DNA of 64,000 nucleotides from Ramlibacter tataouinensis (lineage in GTDB: Bacteria > Pseudomonadota > Gammaproteobacteria > Burkholderiales > Burkholderiaceae_C): positions 4,055,001 to 4,119,000 of the forward strand of contig NZ_CP010951.1 of NCBI RefSeq assembly GCF_001580455.1, in the 5' to 3' direction. The notes beneath the pieces are model-generated. The model was not told the DNA's origin. It worked only from the letters and a program-made list of their open reading frames with translations, and made no database searches. A program made the translations under genes and the position numbers. Below, piece by piece: positions 37,114 through 45,637 of the stretch (position 1 is the stretch's first letter; each line of letters opens with the position of its first letter).

Positions 37114-38526
37114 TCAGAGCTCGACGACCCGCCCGGGATTCAGCACGTTCTGCGGGTCCAGCGCCCGCTTGAGGCTTCGCATCAGGTCCAGGGCCACCGG
37201 CGACTTGTAGTGCGGCAGCTTCTCCACCTTCAGCGAGCCGACTCCGTGCTCCGCCGAGATCGAGCCGGCGAAACGGTTCACCTGGTCGTAGACCAGGCCG
37301 TTGATCCGTTCTTCCTGGTCGCGCAGGAAGGCGGCTGAATCGGCGCCCTCGGGCGCCTGCACGTTGTAGTGCAGGTTGCCGTCGCCCAGGTGCCCGAAGT
37401 TGACCAGGCGCACGCCCGGGAGCTCGCGCGCCAGCAGCGCGTCCGTCTCGCGGCAGAAAGCCGGAATGCGCGACACCGGCACCGAGATGTCGTGCTTGAT
37501 GTTCAGGCCTTCTTCGGCCTGCGCCAGCGGGATGCTTTCGCGGATGTGCCAGAGCTGGCGCGCCTGCGTCAGGTTTTCGGCCACCACCGCGTCGGTGATG
37601 CAGCCGTCTTCGAGCGCGGCTTCGAGCAGCCGCTCGAACTGCGAGCGCGCATGCAGTTCCGACTCGTGGTCGGAGTTCTCCAGCAGCACGCCATAGGGCG
37701 AGCTCTCGCCGAACGGCACCCGCATCTGCGTGAAGTGCCGGGCCACCAGGCCGAGGGCGAACTGGCCCATCATCTCGAAGCCGGTCAGGCCGGCGCCGAG
37801 ATGTCGGTGCGCCAGCGCCAGCAGCCGCACCGCGTGCTCGACGCTGGGCACGGCGGCCCAGGCGGTGAGGGTGGCCGAAGGCGGTGGGTACAGCTTCAGG
37901 GTCGCCGCCGTGATCACGCCCAGCGTGCCCTCGCAGCCGATGAACAGGTCGCGCAGGTCGTAGCCGGTGTTGTCCTTGCGCAGGCCCGTGAGGCCGTTCC
38001 ACACCTCGCCCTGCGCGGTGACGACTTCCAGGCCCAGGCACAGCTCGCGCGCGTTGCCGTAGCGCACCACCTGCGTGCCGCCGGCATTGGTCGCCAGGTT
38101 GCCGCCGATGGTGCAGCTGCCCTCGGCCGCCAGGCTCAGGGGGAAGAACAGGCCGGCCGACTGCGCGGCTTCCTGCACCGCCTGCAGGATGCAGCCGGCT
38201 TCCACCGTCATGGTGAGGTTGTCGGCGTCGGTCTCGCGTACCGCGCTCATGCGCGCCAGGCTCAGGACGACCTGCTGCCCGGAGGCGTCCGGCGTGGAGC
38301 CGACCACCAGGCCGGTGTTGCCGCCCTGCGGCACGATGCTGTGGCCGGCCTCGACGCAGGCCTTCACCACCTGGGCCACTTCCGCGGTGGAGCCCGGCCG
38401 CACCACGGCGAAAGCCTTGCCGCGCACGCGCTTGCGCCAGTCCTGCTCCCAGGCGCCCAGGTCGCCCTCGGTCATGACGTTGGCGGGGCCGACGATGGCG
38501 CGAAGGCGCTCGACGAGTTGGCTCAT
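37114..38526 (-). CDS. FAD-linked 2-hydroxyacid dehydrogenase (GlcD / D2HGDH-like)
   Basis: A 470-residue flavoenzyme: PCMH-type FAD domain at about 40-215 (VPQGGNTGLVVGS, CTIGGNLATNAGGTQVVRYGN, GCEGTLGVITAATLKLYP) and the FAD-oxidase C domain with WHIRESI, NFGHLGDGNLHYN and SAEHGVGSLKVE. The histidines of the last two motifs bind zinc/substrate in D-2-hydroxyglutarate and D-lactate dehydrogenases. The substrate is therefore a D-2-hydroxyacid, exact identity open. It overlaps DUF2069 at ATGA. Confidence 0.85.
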   Translation of the reverse strand: MSQLVERLRAIVGPANVMTEGDLGAWEQDWRKRVRGKAFAVVRPGSTAEVAQVVKACVEAGHSIVPQGGNTGLVVGSTPDASGQQVVLSLARMSAVRETDADNLTMTVEAGCILQAVQEAAQSAGLFFPLSLAAEGSCTIGGNLATNAGGTQVVRYGNARELCLGLEVVTAQGEVWNGLTGLRKDNTGYDLRDLFIGCEGTLGVITAATLKLYPPPSATLTAWAAVPSVEHAVRLLALAHRHLGAGLTGFEMMGQFALGLVARHFTQMRVPFGESSPYGVLLENSDHESELHARSQFERLLEAALEDGCITDAVVAENLTQARQLWHIRESIPLAQAEEGLNIKHDISVPVSRIPAFCRETDALLARELPGVRLVNFGHLGDGNLHYNVQAPEGADSAAFLRDQEERINGLVYDQVNRFAGSISAEHGVGSLKVEKLPHYKSPVALDLMRSLKRALDPQNVLNPGRVVEL

Positions 38527-38915
38527 GATGCAGGCGCGGCCTTCTTCAGGCGTGTGCGGACGTGGACGACGCAGGCGGTGAACAACAGCAGGCACAGGAA
38601 GACCTCGACCCCGGCCAGCTTGGCCGAGAGCCCGGTGTCGCTGGTCGCGCGCACCACGCCTTCGGTGAAATAGATCCAGACCATCAGGCTCAACCAGCGG
38701 TAGGTGTACATGCGCCGGCGCAGCAGGCCGGACAGCGGCAGGCAAAGCGGCAGGACCTTCAGCACCAGCCAGGAGCCCCCGGGCCGCAGTGGCGCCAGCC
38801 ACAGTTCCCAGGCCAGGCCGAGAACGATCAGCGCCAGCAGGCTGCCCACCGCCACCCAGCGCGTCGCAGCGACGGTGGGCGAAGGAATGGCGGCGATCGG
38901 GGCGCTGTCTTGCAT
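38523..38915 (-). CDS. DUF2069 membrane protein
   Basis: A 130-residue protein with four hydrophobic segments and the motifs YRWLSLMVWIYFTEGVVRA and LPLCLPLSGLLRRRMYTYRW, typical of DUF2069 in proteobacteria. Function unknown. I prefer the ATG at 38915 to that at 38930 because a TATGAT -10 box (38931-38926, minus strand) overlaps the latter. It is divergent from yihY with 23 bp between starts, and its stop overlaps the oxidase start. Confidence 0.75.
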   Translation of the reverse strand: MQDSAPIAAIPSPTVAATRWVAVGSLLALIVLGLAWELWLAPLRPGGSWLVLKVLPLCLPLSGLLRRRMYTYRWLSLMVWIYFTEGVVRATSDTGLSAKLAGVEVFLCLLLFTACVVHVRTRLKKAAPAS

Positions 38916-38938
38916 ATGCGATGGCATCATAGCGGCCG

Positions 38939-40141
38939 ATGCCCATCCGCCAGCTCCTCGAAGAACTCAAGCGCTTTCCGTGGAAGACCACCGGGCTGAC
39001 CCTGCTCGAGCGCTTCCGCGAGGACCGCCTGGGCCTGACGGCCAGCAGCCTCACCTTCACCACCACGATGGCGCTGGTGCCCTTGGTCGCGGTGGCGCTG
39101 TCCATCTTCACGGCCTTCCCGATGTTCGGCAAGCTGCAGACGGCGCTGCAGACCTGGCTGGTGCAAAGCCTGATCCCGGACGCGATCGCGCGCCAGGTGC
39201 TCGGCTACGTGACCCAGTTCGCGGGCAAGGCCAACCGCCTCGGCGCCGTGGGCCTGGCCCTTCTCTTTCTCACCGCGCTGGCGCTGGTGATGACGATCGA
39301 CCGCACGCTCAATGGCATCTGGCGGGTGAAGCGGAAGCGCCCCTTCGGCCAGCGCATGCTGGTCTACTGGGCCGCGATGACGCTCGGGCCCCTGCTGCTC
39401 GGCGCTTCGCTCAGCCTGACATCCAACGTGATCGCCGCCTCGCGCGGGGTGGTCGCGGCGGTGCCGGGCGGCGTGCAGCTGCTGTTCGACGTCATCGAGT
39501 TCTTCCTGCTGGCCACCGGGCTGGCGGCCCTGTACCGCTTCGTGCCGAACACGCCGGTGCGCTGGGCGCATGCCTGGTCCGGCGCGCTGTTCGCGGCCCT
39601 GGGCATCGAACTGGCGCGCCGGCTGCTTGCCCTGTACCTGGGCAAGGTGCCCACCTATTCGGTCGTGTACGGCGCCTTCGCCACCGTGCCGATCCTGCTG
39701 GTGTGGATCTACATCGCCTGGCTGATCGTGCTGTGGGGCGCGGTGATCGCCGCCTACCTGCCAAGCCTGCTCGCGGGCCGGCACAGGCCGGACGGGGGCG
39801 CGTCGTCGCGCTTCGAGCTGGCGCTGGAGGTGCTGCGGGCGCTCGAGGACGCGAGGCAGCTGCCCGGTCACGGACTCACCGCGGAGCAGCTGTCCGGCAC
39901 CCTTCGCGTCGAAGAGCTGCAACTGGAGCCGGTGCTGGAAGCGCTGATGGCGCTCGATTGGGTGGGCCGCCTGAACGAAGTCCAGGACGAGGAGCGCACG
40001 CGCTTCCTGCTCTTGGCCGACACCGGCGCCACGCCGCTGGCGCCCCTGGTCGAGCGGTTGCTGCTGCCGCAGTCGCCGGTCACCGCCGGCTTGTGGCGCA
40101 GCAGCCGTCTCGGCGTGATGACGCTGAAAGACGCGCTGTGA
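38939..40141 (+). CDS. yihY: YihY/BrkB family membrane protein (UPF0761)
   Basis: The 400-residue protein has six hydrophobic segments in its first 290 residues, with the family motif TASSLTFTTTMALVPLVAV near 33-51 and VPTYSVVYGAFATVPILLVWIY near 240. The C-terminal 100 residues are soluble and winged-helix-like (LSGTLRVEELQLEPVLEAL). Long described as RNase BN in error; function remains unclear. CATCAT lies eight bases before the ATG and no Shine-Dalgarno is visible. Its stop overlaps the next start (TGATG). Confidence 0.85.
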   Translation: MPIRQLLEELKRFPWKTTGLTLLERFREDRLGLTASSLTFTTTMALVPLVAVALSIFTAFPMFGKLQTALQTWLVQSLIPDAIARQVLGYVTQFAGKANRLGAVGLALLFLTALALVMTIDRTLNGIWRVKRKRPFGQRMLVYWAAMTLGPLLLGASLSLTSNVIAASRGVVAAVPGGVQLLFDVIEFFLLATGLAALYRFVPNTPVRWAHAWSGALFAALGIELARRLLALYLGKVPTYSVVYGAFATVPILLVWIYIAWLIVLWGAVIAAYLPSLLAGRHRPDGGASSRFELALEVLRALEDARQLPGHGLTAEQLSGTLRVEELQLEPVLEALMALDWVGRLNEVQDEERTRFLLLADTGATPLAPLVERLLLPQSPVTAGLWRSSRLGVMTLKDAL

Positions 40142-41598
40142 TGGCAGCCGCCGGCCGGCCGGCCCCCAATACCTTCGAGTTCATCGAGACGATCGCGCTG
40201 CGCGAGCCGCATCGGCTGGCGCTGGTGCAGGGCGACATGCGCTGGTCCTACCAGGCCCTGTACCGGGACCTGCTGCGGGCGATCGGCGTGCTGCGCGACC
40301 TGGGCGTCGCCCCGGGCCAGCGCGTGGCGGTCGGCACCAGCGGACTGCAGGCGGGCCTGCTGCTGCTGATCGCCGCGGAGAACCTGGGCGCCGTCACCAC
40401 CTCCTTCCTCGCCCAGGACGACCCGGACGCCCGGGCCTTGTTCGGCCTGGTCGATTGGGTGTTCAGCGATGCGCCGCAGGACGTGCCGGCGCCGGTCCGC
40501 TTCGTGCTGCTGGACCGTGGCTTCGTGGCGCGCATTGCGCAGGCGGACACCGCGGGGAGCGTTCCGCGCATCGCGCTGCCGCTGCATGAACCGCAGCGCA
40601 TTTCGCGCACCTCCGGCTCGTCCGGCCGCTCGAAATTCATGCTGCTGGCGCGGCAAGCGCAGGAACACTGGGTCCGGTCCGGCGCCGACAACGGCGGCTA
40701 CCGGCCCGAGACGCGGCTGCTGGTGGCCGGGCCGCTGGTGATGAATGCCGTGTTCGCGCGCAGCAGCGCCTGCCTGCGGATGGGCGCCGCCGTGTTCAGC
40801 ATTCCGCACGCCACCGTCGCCGCCAGCGAGATCACCCATGTGCTCGCCTTGCCGGCGCTGCTGGAGGAGATCCTCGGGGCGATGCCGCCGGGCCACGTGT
40901 CCCGGCGGCCCGTGCAGGTCGGCACGGTGGGCGGCTTCGTCTCGCCGCGCCTGCGCGAGCGCGCCGCCCGGGTCTTCGGCGGGCACGTGGCCAGCCGCTA
41001 CGGCGCCAACGAGGTGACGGGGATCTGCGAGGACCTCGACGCCAGCGGGTGCGGCGTCGTCAGCGCCGGCGTGGACCTCCGGATCGTGGACGAGGCGGGC
41101 CAGGAGCTTCCGCAGGGGCAACTGGGGATCATCGCCGTGCGCACGCCGGGCATGGCCAGTGGTTACCTCGGCGAGCCGGAGGCCTCGGCCGCGGCCTTCC
41201 GCGACGGCTGGTTCTACTCCGGCGACTGGGGCAGCCTGGTGGCGCCGCGCGTGCTGCGCCTGGCTGGGCGCCATGACGACCTGATCGTGGCCGGCGGCCT
41301 CAAGATCGCGGCCGCCGCGGTGGAAGCGCAGGTGCGCGAGATCACCGGCGCCGATGATTGCGCCGTGCTCGCGGTCAATCTCGACGGCGGCGAGACGACC
41401 TTGGGCATCGCCCTGGTGGCGCGCGATGTCCCCGACCGGGAACTGGTGCGCCGCCGCCTCGGCGCCGGGCTCGAGCTCGGGGCGACGACAGGCGCGCGGG
41501 TCATCTTCCTGGACCAACTGCCGCGCATGGGCAACGCGAAGCTGGACCGGGTGCGGCTGCACCGGCTGTTCGAGTCGCCGCCGCCCGGCAGCCTATGA
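40141..41598 (+). CDS. AMP-forming acyl/aryl-CoA ligase-like enzyme
   Basis: A 485-residue ANL-superfamily adenylating enzyme. The P-loop TSGSSGRSKFM (about 158-168), YGANEVTG, YSGDWGSL and C-terminal GGLKI and GNAKLDR (catalytic Lys) are present. The Gly-rich P-loop lacks the usual Thr-Gly-x-Pro-Lys form (here GSSGRSK), so it is a divergent subfamily. The substrate is unknown. It is coupled to yihY by overlap and converges with the P450 gene, the two stops sharing a perfect palindrome. Confidence 0.75.
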   Translation: MAAAGRPAPNTFEFIETIALREPHRLALVQGDMRWSYQALYRDLLRAIGVLRDLGVAPGQRVAVGTSGLQAGLLLLIAAENLGAVTTSFLAQDDPDARALFGLVDWVFSDAPQDVPAPVRFVLLDRGFVARIAQADTAGSVPRIALPLHEPQRISRTSGSSGRSKFMLLARQAQEHWVRSGADNGGYRPETRLLVAGPLVMNAVFARSSACLRMGAAVFSIPHATVAASEITHVLALPALLEEILGAMPPGHVSRRPVQVGTVGGFVSPRLRERAARVFGGHVASRYGANEVTGICEDLDASGCGVVSAGVDLRIVDEAGQELPQGQLGIIAVRTPGMASGYLGEPEASAAAFRDGWFYSGDWGSLVAPRVLRLAGRHDDLIVAGGLKIAAAAVEAQVREITGADDCAVLAVNLDGGETTLGIALVARDVPDRELVRRRLGAGLELGATTGARVIFLDQLPRMGNAKLDRVRLHRLFESPPPGSL

Positions 41599-41621
41599 TA
41601 GTCCGCTGATTCAGCGGACTA
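41599..41621. repeat. Perfect palindrome at convergent stops (family C, minimal)
   Basis: Two 11-bp arms, TAGTCCGCTGA and its complement, are separated by a single T. It starts directly after the TGA of the ligase gene and ends with the CTA that is the reverse-strand stop of the P450. The same arm (TGATTCAGCGGACTAG) reappears at 61032-61047. It may serve as a bidirectional terminator stem. Confidence 0.85.
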
Positions 41622-42905
41622 CGTTGCGAAAGGCGCCTTGAGGAACCCGCGAAAGCGCGCCCGCCCGCCGCGGGTGGGCGGCGCCGTCAGCGCGTAGCCG
41701 GGGAAGCGCGCAAGGAAGCGGCCGATCGCGATGCGGCCCTCCAGCCGCGCCAGGCTCAGGCCCGCGCACTGGTGGGTGCCGAAGCCGAAGGCCAGGTGGC
41801 GGTTGTTCTGGCGCGCCAGGTCGAGCACGTCCGGGTCGGCGAACTGCGCCGGATCGCGATTGGCCGCGCCTATGCACAGGGTCACCAGCGCGCCCGACTC
41901 CAGGGCCACGCCGCCGACCTCGCAGGCGCGCAGCGCCCGCCGGTTGCCGAGCTGGTTCGAGGACTCGAAGCGCAGGAACTCGTCCACTGCCGCCGCCATG
42001 AAAGGCTCCTGCGCCGCCGGGTCGGCGCCGTGTGAGCGGATCAGCCCGGCCAGCCCGGCCTTCTGCTTCGGCCACTCCTGTAGGGCGACCAGCGCATTGC
42101 CGATCAGGTTGGTGGTGGTCTCGTGCCCCGCATTGAGGATGAAGATGCAGTTCTGCAGCAGTTCGATTTCGCTCAGCTGCTCCCTGCCGTCGCCCTGGAT
42201 CAGGCGCGTGAGCACGTCGTGCTCGGGATCGCCCGGGCGCGCCCGGCGCTGCGCCACCAGCCCGCGCAGGTAGTCCAGCATCTCCAGCACGCTCTGGTTG
42301 CCGCGCGCCTGCTGCTCGGGCGTCAGCCGCGGCTCCAGCGCGCCCAGGATCGCGAGCGACCAGCCGCGCAGCGGCCCGCGGTCCTCCTGCGGCACGCCCA
42401 GCAGGTTGCCGATGATCTCCACCGGGATGGCGGCGGCGAAATCCTCGATCAGGTCGCCGCCGCCCTGCGCGGCCATCCGGTCGAGCAGGGTGTCGACCAG
42501 CGTGACCAGACCCGCCTCCATCCCGGCGATGGCACGGCGGGTGAGCGCGCCCATGATCAGCTGGCGCACGCGCGTATGCAGCGGCGGATCGTTGAACACC
42601 AGGCTGGTGGTGTGGTGCTCCAGCAGCGGGGAGCCCGGCCCGTACTTGGGCGTGAACTCCACTTTCTTGTCGGAGCTGAAGGTGTGCGCGTCGCGGTACA
42701 CCGCCAGCAGGTCCGCATAGCGGGTGAGGAAGTACGAGCCGTCCGGCAGCCGCTTTACCGGGTCGTCGCGCCGCAGTTGCGCATACACCGGGTAGGGATT
42801 GGCGTAGAAATCCGGCGGCAGCGCGCGCAGGTCGAAGGATTGAGCGATCTCGCGCGCGCGGCCCTCGCTGATCGGCGGGGTGATCGCGGATGCCTTGACG
42901 CTCAT
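41619..42905 (-). CDS. Cytochrome P450
   Basis: A 428-residue soluble bacterial P450. The heme-ligand loop FGFGTHQCAG (Cys380), I-helix NAGHETTTN and EXXR region (VDEFLRFES) are all present. Bacterial class I P450s hydroxylate small hydrophobic molecules with ferredoxin partners; none is encoded next to it. It overlaps the upstream hydrolase at ATGA, so the two are co-translated and probably act on one substrate. Confidence 0.9.
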   Translation of the reverse strand: MSVKASAITPPISEGRAREIAQSFDLRALPPDFYANPYPVYAQLRRDDPVKRLPDGSYFLTRYADLLAVYRDAHTFSSDKKVEFTPKYGPGSPLLEHHTTSLVFNDPPLHTRVRQLIMGALTRRAIAGMEAGLVTLVDTLLDRMAAQGGGDLIEDFAAAIPVEIIGNLLGVPQEDRGPLRGWSLAILGALEPRLTPEQQARGNQSVLEMLDYLRGLVAQRRARPGDPEHDVLTRLIQGDGREQLSEIELLQNCIFILNAGHETTTNLIGNALVALQEWPKQKAGLAGLIRSHGADPAAQEPFMAAAVDEFLRFESSNQLGNRRALRACEVGGVALESGALVTLCIGAANRDPAQFADPDVLDLARQNNRHLAFGFGTHQCAGLSLARLEGRIAIGRFLARFPGYALTAPPTRGGRARFRGFLKAPFAT

Positions 42906-43708
42906 GCCTTGAGGAAGCCCTTGAGCGCCGCCAGCGTTTCGTCCGGCGCCTCCGCCATCATCTGGTGGCCGCCGTCCACCAGCACGGTGCGATGGTCGGC
43001 CGCTTTCGCCTGCAGCGAGGCGGCCATGCGCGGCATCGTCATCGAATCCTTGCGGCCCAGGATGAACAGCACCGGGCAGCGCACGCGGGCCATGGCCTCC
43101 TCGCCACCGCGGTAGTCGTCGCAGGCCTTGAAGCCGCGGTGGAACAGGTTGACCTCTCGGTTGCTCGCGAGCACGCGCTTCTTGAGCGCGCGCGAGACGC
43201 CGTAGATCCATGTCCCGGGGCCCAGCGCCGAAGGCGGGGGCGCCAGCGTCGAGTGCGAGAAGACGTTGTCCATCTCGATCGCCTTCATGGGATCGTTGAG
43301 GGAGGTCTCCAGCAGGGCCGGCGACACCTTCATCGGGTAGGCCGTGCCCACCATCGCGAGCTGCCTCACGCGTTCGGGCGCGCGGGCCGCCGCTTCCATG
43401 GCGGTCAGGGAGCCGAAGCTGTGGCCCACCAGGCTGGCCTGTTTCACGCCGGCGGCGTCGAGCAGGGCGATCACGAAATCGGCGGCCTCCTGCACCGAGC
43501 GCGGCGGCTCGCCGGCGCTGCGGCAGTGGCCCGGCAGGTCCGGCGCCAGCACGTTCCAGCCGTGGTGCGCGAAATAGCGCGTCTGCAGCACCCAGACGCT
43601 GTGGTCATTGAGCACGCCGTGGATGAACACCGCGGTGGGCTTGGCCGGATCGAAGGGCTTGCCGCCGGTGTAGCAGAAGGTCTTGTGGCCGTTGACGAGC
43701 AGTTCCAT
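42902..43708 (-). CDS. Alpha/beta hydrolase coupled to P450
   Basis: A 268-residue hydrolase with the oxyanion segment VFIHGVLNDHSVW (about 27-39), nucleophile Ser97 in VGHSFGS, acid near GRKDSMT and His in DGGHQMM. Its stop overlaps the P450 start. The pair may process an ester or lactone made or consumed by the P450. It follows metY by only four bases on the same strand, but the functions look unrelated. Confidence 0.78.
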   Translation of the reverse strand: MELLVNGHKTFCYTGGKPFDPAKPTAVFIHGVLNDHSVWVLQTRYFAHHGWNVLAPDLPGHCRSAGEPPRSVQEAADFVIALLDAAGVKQASLVGHSFGSLTAMEAAARAPERVRQLAMVGTAYPMKVSPALLETSLNDPMKAIEMDNVFSHSTLAPPPSALGPGTWIYGVSRALKKRVLASNREVNLFHRGFKACDDYRGGEEAMARVRCPVLFILGRKDSMTMPRMAASLQAKAADHRTVLVDGGHQMMAEAPDETLAALKGFLKA

Positions 43709-43712
43709 GTCG

Positions 43713-45011
43713 TCAGCTCGCCTTCTCGGCCGCCTTCAGCGCCCGCTTCAGGTCATCGATCAGGTCGTCCGGGTCTTCCAACCCGATCGACAGGCGGATG
43801 GTGCCCTGCGTGATGCCGCCGGCGGCAAGCGCCTCGTCGCTCATCCGGAAATGCGTGGTGCTGGCCGGATGGATCACCAGCGAGCGGCAGTCGCCCACGT
43901 TGGCCAGGTGGCTGAAGAGCTTGAGCGTCTCGATGAATTTCTTGCCCTGCTCGCGGTTGCCCTTGAGGTCGAAGCTGAAGACCGAGCCGGCACCCTTGGA
44001 TAGGAGCTTCTGCGCCAGCTTGTGGCTGGGATGCGATTCCAGCATGGGGTGGCCCACGCGTTCGACGAAAGGATGGGCGGCCAGGAACTCCACGACCCGG
44101 GCCGTGTTGCTCATGTGCCGCTGCATGCGCAGGGGCAGGGTTTCGATGCCTTGCAGGATCACCCAGGCGGTGTGCGGGCTCATGCAGGCGCCGAAGTCGC
44201 GCAGCCCTTCGCGGCGCGCCCGCAGCAGGAAGGCGCCGACGGTCGACTCCTCGCTGAACACCATGTCGTGGAAGCCGGCGTAGGGGGCCGTCAGTTCGGC
44301 GAACCGGCCCGAGCGCTCCCAGTCGAAGCTGCCGGCGTCCACCACCAGGCCGCCGATGACGGTGCCGTGGCCCGACAGGAACTTGGTCGCAGAGTGGTAG
44401 ATCAGGTCCGCGCCCAGGTCGAAGGGACGCATGAGGTAGGGCGTGGTGAAGGTGGAGTCCACCAGCAGCGGCAGCCCGGCTTCGTGGGCGATGGCGCTCA
44501 CGGTGGGAATGTCCAGCACATCCAGCCCCGGGTTGCCTACCGTTTCGCCGAAGAGCAGCCGCGTTTCAGGCCGGATCGCCGCGCGCCAGCCGTCGATATC
44601 GCCGGGCTTGACGAAGGTGGTGGCGATGCCGAAGCGCCGCAGCGTGTAGGCCAGCAGGTTCTGCGAGCCGCCGTACAGGGCCGTGCTGGCAACAATGTGC
44701 GAGCCCGCGCCCATGAGGGTGGCGATGCACAGGTGCAGCGCCGCCTGGCCGCTGGCAGTCGCGATCGCGCCGATGCCGCCCTCGAGCGCGGCCACGCGCT
44801 GCTCCAGCACCGCATTGGTCGGGTTGCTGATGCGCGAGTACACATGGCCGGAGCGCTCGAGGTTGAACAGCGCGGCGGCGTGGTCGCTGGACTCGAACAC
44901 GAAGGATGTGGTCAGGTGGATGGGCACCGCGCGCGCCCCCGTGGTCGGGTCGGGCGCAGCGCCGGCATGCAGCGCCAGCGTGTCGAAGCCGGGGTCGGTG
45001 TAGCCGGGCAC
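43713..45011 (-). CDS. metY: O-acetylhomoserine sulfhydrylase (PLP)
   Basis: A 432-residue Cys/Met-metabolism PLP enzyme that makes homocysteine from O-acetylhomoserine and sulfide. PLP lysine Lys210 is in HSATKFLSGHG; YSRISNPTNAVLEQRVAALEGG and SIGLEDPDDLIDDL are typical. The length favours MetY over MetZ (about 400), which is the main alternative. GTG 45011 is preceded by GAGGAG. Confidence 0.88.
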   Translation of the reverse strand: MPGYTDPGFDTLALHAGAAPDPTTGARAVPIHLTTSFVFESSDHAAALFNLERSGHVYSRISNPTNAVLEQRVAALEGGIGAIATASGQAALHLCIATLMGAGSHIVASTALYGGSQNLLAYTLRRFGIATTFVKPGDIDGWRAAIRPETRLLFGETVGNPGLDVLDIPTVSAIAHEAGLPLLVDSTFTTPYLMRPFDLGADLIYHSATKFLSGHGTVIGGLVVDAGSFDWERSGRFAELTAPYAGFHDMVFSEESTVGAFLLRARREGLRDFGACMSPHTAWVILQGIETLPLRMQRHMSNTARVVEFLAAHPFVERVGHPMLESHPSHKLAQKLLSKGAGSVFSFDLKGNREQGKKFIETLKLFSHLANVGDCRSLVIHPASTTHFRMSDEALAAGGITQGTIRLSIGLEDPDDLIDDLKRALKAAEKAS

Positions 45012-45100
45012 GGGCTGTCTCCTCTCTTCTCTTGGTACTGTCCTGCATTGTGGGCTATATTGGCCGCAACGGCATTCGCCGGTGCTTGAGGAGACGGTCC

Positions 45101-45565
45101 ATGAAAGTCAGCGACATCCTGCGTGTGAAGGGCAACGCGCTCTATACGGTGACGCCGGACGAGCCGCTCGCCCGCGCCGTCGAGGTCATGGCTGACAAGG
45201 ACATCGGTTCGCTGGTCGTCATGGACCACGGTGACCTGGTGGGCATGCTCACCTTCCGCGAGGTGATCGTGTGCATCGTCAAGAACGGCGGAAGCGTCGG
45301 CAACACGCTGATCCGCAGCGCGATGGACGACCATCCGCTCACCTGCACCTCCGAAACCGAACTGGACGAAGTGCGCCGCATGATGCTGGAGCGCCATGCG
45401 CGCTACATGCCGGTGATGGATCGCCGCATGCTGATGGGCGTGATCAGTTTTTACGACGTGGCCAGGGCGGTGGTCGACAGCCAGAACTTCGAGAACCGGA
45501 TGCTCAAGGCCTACATCCGCGACTGGCCGGCCGCCGACGATTCGCAGCCCAGCACCACGCTCTAG
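45101..45565 (+). CDS. CBS-domain pair protein
   Basis: A 154-residue protein made of two CBS domains (about 10-65 and 75-130) with ADKDIGSLVVMDHGDLVGMLTFREV and RHARYMPVMDRRMLMGVISFYDV. Such pairs bind adenine nucleotides and often regulate partner enzymes; no partner is apparent. GAGGAG precedes the ATG. The TAG stop is the start of a solo family B repeat arm. Confidence 0.85.
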   Translation: MKVSDILRVKGNALYTVTPDEPLARAVEVMADKDIGSLVVMDHGDLVGMLTFREVIVCIVKNGGSVGNTLIRSAMDDHPLTCTSETELDEVRRMMLERHARYMPVMDRRMLMGVISFYDVARAVVDSQNFENRMLKAYIRDWPAADDSQPSTTL

Positions 45566-45579
45566 GGCCTGCCAACGCT
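45562..45579. repeat. Solo left arm of repeat family B
   Basis: CTAGGGCCTGCCAACGCT matches the left arm of the full element (CTAGGGCCTGTTAACGCT) at 16 of 18 positions. Its TAG is the stop codon of the CBS gene. No right arm follows before aroC. A separate hairpin (CCCGCC/GGCGGG) lies at about 45596-45619. Confidence 0.65.
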
Positions 45580-45637
45580 TTAGCATCCCCCAGCGCCCGC
45601 CGGGGCGCCGCTTGGCGGGTGTCGGATAATCGCCCCC

